This document shows positions 12,804-17,150 of a stretch of DNA of 17,150 bases, in pieces. The notes below the pieces were generated by a model. The model was not told the origin of the DNA and ran no database searches. It saw only the letters and a list, made by a program, of their open reading frames with translations. The stretch's first letter is position 1; every line of letters starts with the position of its first letter. The DNA is taken from contig CAKUMR010000006.1 of the NCBI GenBank assembly GCA_934667865.1, positions 1-17,150 of the forward strand. The letters are read 5' to 3'. A program made the position numbers and the translations under genes. The DNA comes from an uncultured Oscillospiraceae bacterium. GTDB taxonomy: Bacteria > Bacillota_A > Clostridia > Oscillospirales > Oscillospiraceae.

Positions 12804-13608
12804 TGTCGAGCAGCGGGCGGCTGCGCCGTCCGGCGGCAAAGAGCACCTGCACGCTGTTGACAAACATGAAGCCGCCAAGCGCCGCGCTCACGAGCGCCTC
12901 GCCCGCGTTGCCCGCAAAAACGGCGTCGGTAAAGCCGATGACAGAGCAGACCACAGCGCAGAGCGTCCAGAAGGCCGTCATGCGGCGGCAGCCCTGATTG
13001 AGGCAAAAGCCCGCAAGCTGATAGGTGCCGAGCATACAGAAAATCGCGGCCAGCAGACGGAAGCCGTAGTCGTGGATGGACGGGTCGGTGTTCCACGTCT
13101 GGAAATTGAGGATCAGCCGCACGACCAGATAGACGCTGACGACCATGTACAAAAGCGCGGAGGGCTTCTGCCCGCTCATGCGCATCCCGGCGAAAGCCGC
13201 CATGCAGCCCGCGGCGAGAAAGGCGACCCACGGCAGGAGCTTCGCCAGCACGATGGAAAAGCCGGAGGCGACCGCCGTCACCGTCGCCGTTCCCTGCACC
13301 AGCACGAAGAGATTGCCCGCAAACAGCGCCAGCGCGCAGACGATCTGCGCCAGATTCAGCGGCCGGTTGGCAGGAAAAACCTCCTGCCAGCTCCGCTTTT
13401 TCCGCAGGGGGCGCAGCAGCGCGATCACCGCCGCGGCATACAGCACCAGAAGGACGATCAGCACGATGTGCATTTTGCTGCCGGGGAGCAGCGTCCCGTC
13501 GCTCAGAAGCTCGTTTGCGAGCTGATAGCGGCGCAGCAGCGCGCCCGCAAGCGCGGCGGCAAGGGTCAAAAACAGCAGCAGCCCCTGAGAATTGAGTAGC
13601 TTTTTCAT
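12766..13608 (-). CDS. Multi-pass membrane protein of unknown function
   Basis: 280 residues. The ATG complementing 13606-13608 has a GGAGG site 7 bases upstream, and the frame ends at TGA (complement of 12766-12768). The protein is very hydrophobic with about seven to eight predicted helices (near 9-26, 45-66, 88-106, 116-142, 150-168, 185-205, 211-233 and 237-256). A short positively charged loop (LRPLRKKRSWQ) suggests a cytoplasmic segment. The C-terminal tail is polar. I recognise no catalytic or transport motif. Translation signals and codon use support a real gene; a competing shadow frame lacks membrane-protein character and a ribosome site. It is monocistronic and divergent from the rimP operon. 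Confidence 0.78.
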   Translation of the reverse strand: MKKLLNSQGLLLFLTLAAALAGALLRRYQLANELLSDGTLLPGSKMHIVLIVLLVLYAAAVIALLRPLRKKRSWQEVFPANRPLNLAQIVCALALFAGNLFVLVQGTATVTAVASGFSIVLAKLLPWVAFLAAGCMAAFAGMRMSGQKPSALLYMVVSVYLVVRLILNFQTWNTDPSIHDYGFRLLAAIFCMLGTYQLAGFCLNQGCRRMTAFWTLCAVVCSVIGFTDAVFAGNAGEALVSAALGGFMFVNSVQVLFAAGRRSRPLLDITPPSDTAETAD

Positions 13609-13639
13609 GAAATCGCCTCCCGGAAATCATCTGGTTTTT

Positions 13640-13669
13640 ATTGTACCATATTCCGGTGGAAAATTACAT
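13640..13669 (-). promoter_or_regulatory. Possible weak promoter of the unknown membrane protein gene
   Basis: On the minus strand a good -10 TACAAT (complement of 13640-13645) lies 31 bases before the start codon. The best -35 candidate at 18 bases (ATGTAA, complement of 13664-13669) matches poorly. It is the only promoter-like site in this position. Confidence 0.4.
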
Positions 13670-13696
13670 AGCGCAGAGGAAAAAAATTCGTTCGAC

Positions 13697-13725
13697 AAAA
13701 AATCGGCTCTGTAAGCCTGTTTTTT
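13697..13725. other. Orphan terminator-like hairpin in the divergent spacer
   Basis: AAAAAATCGGCT (13697-13708) pairs with AGCCTGTTTTTT (13714-13725) with one C-U mismatch and one G-U pair. An A tract on one side and a T tract on the other make it look like a bidirectional terminator. No gene ends near it. The GC core is only four pairs, so it may be weak. Confidence 0.35.
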
Positions 13726-13769
13726 CGGAAAAAGTTCTGCATTTTGGAGGAAAAAGTGGTGCAAAGCAC

Positions 13770-13798
13770 TTGCATTATGAGAATCAGCGTGCTATAAT
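13770..13798 (+). promoter_or_regulatory. Promoter of the rimP-nusA-infB operon
   Basis: The -35 box TTGCAT (13770-13775), 17-base spacer and perfect -10 TATAAT (13793-13798) are seen, with an extended -10 TGC just upstream. The start would be near 13805. A partial dyad AAGTG/CACTT (13754-13758 and 13767-13771) overlaps the -35 box; no known operator fits it. Confidence 0.87.
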
Positions 13799-13824
13799 AG
13801 CAGTAATCTATAGTATATGTTACT

Positions 13825-13870
13825 AAAGAGAGGGGATTTCCCCTCTCTTTCTTCTTGACTTTTTGATTTT
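13825..13870 (+). terminator. Terminator-like leader hairpin upstream of rimP (candidate attenuator)
   Basis: A perfect 11-bp stem AAAGAGAGGGG/CCCCTCTCTTT (13825-13835 with 13840-13850) around loop ATTT is followed by a pyrimidine/T-rich run CTTCTTGACTTTTTGATTTT. It starts only about 20 bases after the predicted transcription start and ends before the rimP ribosome site. Structured leaders before rimP/nusA operons are known in bacteria, and NusA itself can affect termination. Attenuation is therefore plausible but not shown. Confidence 0.65.
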
Positions 13871-13886
13871 TCAGGAGGAACAACGA

Positions 13887-14339
13887 ATGAAGATCACCGA
13901 ACAGGTCTGGCAGTTTGCCGAGCCTCTGGTGCAGGCGCAGGGATGCAGCCTCTGGGATGTCGAATACGTCCGCGAGGGCGGCGAGTGGTTTCTGCGGCTG
14001 TACATCGACAAGGACGGCGGCGTGGATATTGACGACTGTGAGGCCGTTTCCCGTGCGGTGGACCCCGTGCTGGACGAGAAGGATCCCATCCCGGAGAGCT
14101 ACCGCTTTGAGGTCTGCTCCGCCGGTCTGGAGCGGGTGCTCAAGCGTCCGTCCGACTTCGAGCGCTTTCTGGGCGAGCCGGTTCTGGTCAAGCTCTACCG
14201 TCCGAGAGACGGCCGGAAGGAATTCCCCGGCGTGCTGAAGGGCTACAAGGACGGCGACGTCACCATTTCTGCCGGTAGGCAGGAGATCACGTTTGAAAAA
14301 GCGGAGGTCGCTCTGGTGCGGCTTCGCGTGGAATTTTAA
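13887..14339 (+). CDS. rimP: Ribosome maturation factor RimP
   Basis: 150 residues, the normal length. ATG 13887 follows AGGAGGA (13873-13879) at 7 bases; an upstream in-frame start lies in the leader. The N-terminal alpha/beta domain shows WDVEYVREGGEWFLRLYID and DIDDCEAVSRAVDPVLD. The conserved link YRFEVCSAGLERVLKRPSDF leads to the C-terminal SH3-like barrel (about 90-150). RimP binds the 30S precursor in the cytoplasm and is needed for late maturation of the small subunit. It heads the operon, and its stop codon overlaps the nusA ribosome site region. Confidence 0.97.
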   Translation: MKITEQVWQFAEPLVQAQGCSLWDVEYVREGGEWFLRLYIDKDGGVDIDDCEAVSRAVDPVLDEKDPIPESYRFEVCSAGLERVLKRPSDFERFLGEPVLVKLYRPRDGRKEFPGVLKGYKDGDVTISAGRQEITFEKAEVALVRLRVEF

Positions 14340-14349
14340 GGAGGACAAC

Positions 14350-15432
14350 ATGAACTCGAACGCTGAGATTTTTGCGGCTCTGCGCCAGTTGGAAAAAGAG
14401 CGCGGCATCCCCGTGGATTACATGGTCGAGCGTATCACGCAGGCGCTGGTCGCGGCCTATAAAAAGGACAAGGACGGCTACACGGACAACGTTTTCGTCG
14501 AGCTGACCGAGCAGAAAATGCAGATGTACGCCCAGAAGGAGGTCGTCGACGAGGTCATCTCCCCCGCCACGGAGATCACGCTGGACGCCGCCCGCAAGAT
14601 CGACCCCAACGCACAGGAGGGCGACCTTGTCAATGTCGAAATTCAGACGCAGGCCTTCGGCCGCATTGCGGCGCAGACGGCCAAGCAGGTCATCATTCAG
14701 GGCATCCGCGAGGCGGAGCGGGGCATGGTCTTTGAGAGCTTCTCCTCCAAGGAGCATGAAATTCTCACCGGTACCGTGCTGCGCATTGAGCCGGGCTCCG
14801 GCGATATGACCATCCGCATCGGTCAGGGCACCGACCGCACCGACGCGCTGCTGGCCGCCGGCGAGCAGGTCAAGACCGAGCACTTTACCGAGGGCGACAT
14901 GATCCGCGTGTACGTCGTGGAGGTCCGCCGCAGCAACCGCGGCCCGCAGGTTCTCGTTTCCAGAACGCACCCGGCGCTGGTCAAGCGTCTGTTTGAGCTG
15001 GAGGTTCCGGAGATTGCCTCCGGCGCGGTGGAGATCCGCTCCATCGCCAGAGAGCCCGGCTCCCGTACCAAAATCGCCGTCCATGCCACGGAGGAGAACA
15101 TCGATCCCGTCGGCGCCTGTGTCGGTGCGCGCGGCGCCCGTGTCGGTGCGGTCGTGGACGAATTGCAGGGCGAGAAAATGGACATCGTCGTCTGGTCGGA
15201 GGACATGGCGCAGTTCGTCGCCTCCGCCCTCTCTCCGGCGGATGTCGTTTCCGTCACGCCGCTGCCCGGCCTCAAGGCCTGCCGCGTCATTGTGCCGGAC
15301 GATCAGCTCTCGCTGGCCATCGGCAAGGAAGGCCAGAACGCACGCCTCGCCGCGCGTCTGACCGGCTGCAAAATCGACATCAAGCCCGCTTCTCAGGCGG
15401 AGCTGTTTGAGGAAGCGCCCGTCGAGGCGTAA
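14350..15432 (+). CDS. nusA: Transcription termination/antitermination factor NusA
   Basis: 360 residues, the usual Bacillota size without the acidic repeats of proteobacterial NusA. GGAGG (14340-14344) begins at the base right after the rimP stop codon. The N-terminal RNA-polymerase-binding domain (about 1-125) includes RKIDPNAQEGDLVNVEI. The S1 domain (about 138-203) is followed by KH1 (REPGSRTKIAV, DPVGACVGARGARV) and KH2 (LAIGKEGQNARLAARLTGCKIDI, about 312-345). NusA rides on elongating polymerase and modulates pausing, intrinsic termination and rRNA antitermination. It could act back on the leader hairpin of its own operon. Confidence 0.98.
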   Translation: MNSNAEIFAALRQLEKERGIPVDYMVERITQALVAAYKKDKDGYTDNVFVELTEQKMQMYAQKEVVDEVISPATEITLDAARKIDPNAQEGDLVNVEIQTQAFGRIAAQTAKQVIIQGIREAERGMVFESFSSKEHEILTGTVLRIEPGSGDMTIRIGQGTDRTDALLAAGEQVKTEHFTEGDMIRVYVVEVRRSNRGPQVLVSRTHPALVKRLFELEVPEIASGAVEIRSIAREPGSRTKIAVHATEENIDPVGACVGARGARVGAVVDELQGEKMDIVVWSEDMAQFVASALSPADVVSVTPLPGLKACRVIVPDDQLSLAIGKEGQNARLAARLTGCKIDIKPASQAELFEEAPVEA

Positions 15433-15462
15433 ACCCGTTTACATCCGAGGGGAGGAAGTACC

Positions 15463-15741
15463 GTGCCGAAGAAAATACCGATGCGGCAATGCCTCGGCTG
15501 CCGCGAAATGAAGCCGAAGCGGGAGCTGATGCGCGTCGTGCGCAGCCCGGAGGGGCAGGTCGGCATCGACCATAACGGAAAGGCAAACGGCCGCGGCGCG
15601 TACCTCTGCCCCAAGGCGGAATGTCTGAAAAAGGCAATCAAGACAAGGGCGCTGGCACGCGCGCTGGAAGTGGAGATCCCGCAGGAGATCTACGACGCTC
15701 TGCTGGCAGAACTGGAGGCGGAAGCAAATGGAACAGAATAA
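15463..15741 (+). CDS. rnpM: RNase P modulator RnpM (YlxR, DUF448)
   Basis: 92 residues. GTG start at 15463 with GGGGAGG (15449-15455) at a good distance; no ATG start gives the conserved N-terminus. The family signatures MRQCLGCREMKPKRELMRVV and GRGAYLCPKAECLKKAIK are both present, with cysteines at 10, 13, 49 and 54. YlxR was renamed RnpM after work in Bacillus subtilis showing it binds RNase P RNA and modulates its activity. It sits in the conserved nusA-infB operon. Its 3' end overlaps ylxQ by 14 bases, which suggests coupled translation. Confidence 0.95.
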   Translation: MPKKIPMRQCLGCREMKPKRELMRVVRSPEGQVGIDHNGKANGRGAYLCPKAECLKKAIKTRALARALEVEIPQEIYDALLAELEAEANGTE

Positions 15742-16147
15742 AAGTCTGGGTCTGCTCGCCATCTCGCGCAAGGGCGGCAACCTCACGGTCGGTGAGGAGC
15801 AGGTCGGCGCGGTGGCGAGAGCGGGACGCGCAAGGCTGCTGCTTGTGGCCTCGGACGCATCGGATCACACGGTGCGCCGGGCGCGCAGCTTCGTCGCAGG
15901 AACGGCGCAGCCGCTGCTCCGCCTGTCGTTCACCAAGGACGAGCTGGGCGACGCGCTGGGCGTTTCAAGCTGTGCGATGGCCGCGATCACGGACGTGCGG
16001 CTGGCGCAGGCCTTTGTCAAAACACTGGGGGAGCCGGAAAAGTATGCAGAGCTTCTCGGAGATCTGGAGGTGCGCGTCCGGCGCGTGGAAAAGCGACGCG
16101 AGGAAGAAAAAGCGCACAGATACAACGTCCGGCATGGCAAGAAGTAA
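15728..16147 (+). CDS. ylxQ: L7Ae-family ribosomal-like protein YlxQ
   Basis: 139 residues. The ATG at 15728 lies inside the 3' end of rnpM, with GGAGG at 15714-15718. Residues about 5-100 form the L7Ae/L30e/Gadd45 fold, with LLAISRKGGNLTVGEEQV, RLLLVASDASDHTV and TKDELGDALGVSSCAMAAI. Related proteins in Bacillota bind K-turn RNA. A highly charged tail (about 105-139, VRVRRVEKRREEEKAHRYN) makes it longer than the usual roughly 100 residues. It probably binds RNA or ribosomes, but the exact role is not established. It lies 15 bases before infB. Confidence 0.9.
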   Translation: MEQNKSLGLLAISRKGGNLTVGEEQVGAVARAGRARLLLVASDASDHTVRRARSFVAGTAQPLLRLSFTKDELGDALGVSSCAMAAITDVRLAQAFVKTLGEPEKYAELLGDLEVRVRRVEKRREEEKAHRYNVRHGKK

Positions 16148-16162
16148 CATGGAGGTGGCTTT

Positions 16163-17150
16163 ATGAGTTTAGTGAAGTATCGAGTAAAGGAAGTCGCAGC
16201 GGACTTCGGCAAGACGCCGAAGGACATCGCCGAGATCGTCGGAAAATATTTTGAGAAGCCGCGCAGCAACACGCAGGTGTTGACGGACGAGCAGCTCAAC
16301 GTGGTGTTTGACTATATCACCCAGCACAATCAGATCGGCTCTCTGGAGCAGGTCTTTGCCGTGGCGCCCGCACCCAAGAAGGAAGCGCCCAAGGCCGAAG
16401 CTCCGGCGCAGGCGCCCGCCGCGCAGGCAGATACCCCCGCCGCAAAGCCCGAAAAGCCGAAGGAGGAGCAGCGCAAGCGCGAGCGCCGCGTGGTCGATAC
16501 AAAGGCCGTCACTGTCAACGCCGACCGCTTCGACGACCGCGTCGACGAGCTGATCTCCGAGCGTGCGCAGAATTTCTCCGGCGGCAAGCAGAAGATCGCC
16601 AGCAAGAACAAGAATAAAACCAAGGGCGCGAAGAAGCCGCCCTTCGGCAACAAGCAGCGCAATGAGGAGCAGGAGAAGATGCGCCGCCTGCGTCTGGAGG
16701 TCATCAAGAAAACCCCGCTGACCGTCAAGATCCCCGACGAGATCACCGTGGGCGAGCTGGCCTCCCGCATGAAGAAAACCGCGACCGAGGTCATCAAGAC
16801 CCTGATCAAAAACGGCGTGATGGCCTCCATCAACCAGACCATCGACTTTGACACCGCCGAATTTGTCGCGACCGAGCTCGGCTGCCGCGTGGAGCGCGAG
16901 GTCGTCGTGACCATCGAGGAGCGTCTGATTGACGACCATGTGGACACCGCAGACGAGCTGGTGCCGCGCAGCCCCGTCGTCGTGGTCATGGGCCACGTTG
17001 ACCACGGCAAGACGAGCCTGCTCGATGCCGTGCGGAAGACGAACGTTGCCTCCGGCGAGGCCGGCGGCATTACGCAGCACATCGGCGCTTACACCGTGCA
17101 GGTCAACGGCAGCCCCATCACCTTCCTGGACACGCCGGGTCACGCCGCCT
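16163..17150 (+). CDS. infB: Translation initiation factor IF-2, N-terminal part (3' end outside window)
   Basis: Open from ATG 16163 to the window edge, 329 codons visible. GGAGGTGG (16151-16158) precedes the start. An N-terminal IF2_N-like helix bundle ([19 protein letters not shown], about 3-60) is followed by an Ala/Pro/Lys linker (about 68-175) of modest length. A second IF2_N domain follows (about 180-245: [20 protein letters not shown]). The GTPase domain begins with P-loop GHVDHGKT (277-284), switch-I segment [10 protein letters not shown] and DTPGHAA (323-329). IF-2 is the GTPase that places initiator tRNA on the 30S subunit and promotes 50S joining. It is the last visible gene of the rimP operon; the GTPase is cut by the window edge. 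Confidence 0.97.
   Translation, partial: MSLVKYRVKEVAADFGKTPKDIAEIVGKYFEKPRSNTQVLTDEQLNVVFDYITQHNQIGSLEQVFAVAPAPKKEAPKAEAPAQAPAAQADTPAAKPEKPKEEQRKRERRVVDTKAVTVNADRFDDRVDELISERAQNFSGGKQKIASKNKNKTKGAKKPPFGNKQRNEEQEKMRRLRLEVIKKTPLTVKIPDEITVGELASRMKKTATEVIKTLIKNGVMASINQTIDFDTAEFVATELGCRVEREVVVTIEERLIDDHVDTADELVPRSPVVVVMGHVDHGKTSLLDAVRKTNVASGEAGGITQHIGAYTVQVNGSPITFLDTPGHAA

Noticed and set aside
12770..13630. Alternative 286-codon minus-strand frame over the unknown membrane protein
   Set aside because: Arg/Ala-rich, no ribosome site at its start, while the overlapping frame has GGAGG and clear transmembrane helices.
13754..13771. Dyad AAGTG...CACTT overlapping the rimP -35 box as an operator
   Set aside because: Only five bases per arm, matches no regulator site I know, and such short dyads occur by chance.
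1..17150. CRISPR array, prophage, insertion sequence or toxin-antitoxin module
   Set aside because: No regularly spaced direct repeats, transposase, integrase, terminal inverted repeats or toxin-like pair were seen in either strand.

Overview
The window is a GC-rich, densely coded chromosomal segment. It most likely comes from a Clostridia-class Bacillota, probably Oscillospiraceae/Ruminococcaceae. This is inferred from the strong Shine-Dalgarno sites, consensus sigma-A promoters, the Bacillota order rimP-nusA-rnpM-ylxQ-infB, a Gram-positive-like elongator tRNA-Met, YitT and VanW-family proteins, and a second divergent gyrase-like pair. No phage, insertion sequence, CRISPR array or rRNA was seen. 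The content is mostly housekeeping and cell-envelope genes. No complete new system is obvious, but several details deserve a second look.

Layout. (1) Bases 1-631 hold the 3' end of mfd. (2) Bases 765-2723 encode a membrane-anchored VanW-domain protein with its own promoter. It converges on a lipoprotein GH3 beta-N-acetylhexosaminidase (nagZ-like, minus strand, 2812-4035), and two strong hairpins lie between them. (3) Back-to-back promoters at 4058-4123 drive nagZ leftward and an apparent four-gene operon rightward. That operon encodes a divergent type IIA topoisomerase B subunit, its A subunit, a YitT-family membrane protein, and a lipoprotein with a transglutaminase-like domain that appears to have lost its catalytic Cys and His. 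It ends at a strong intrinsic terminator (10421-10475). (4) Bases 10516-11955 encode a membrane-anchored polysaccharide deacetylase with Ig-like repeats. (5) A minus-strand tRNA-Met/tRNA-Glu unit has a perfect consensus promoter, no bases between the two tRNAs, and a terminator that starts right after the second CCA. (6) A small CmpB-like membrane protein (12378-12803) overlaps tail-to-tail with a minus-strand multi-pass membrane protein of unknown function (12766-13608). (7) From 13770 a strong promoter and a leader hairpin precede rimP-nusA-rnpM-ylxQ-infB, the transcription/translation operon, which runs off the right edge inside infB.

Together the genes cover transcription-coupled repair, DNA topology, peptidoglycan turnover and modification (VanW, NagZ, deacetylase), tRNA supply and translation initiation. 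No stretch longer than 300 bases lacks a gene. The largest spacer is 13609-13886; it holds two promoters, a weak orphan hairpin and the rimP leader hairpin.
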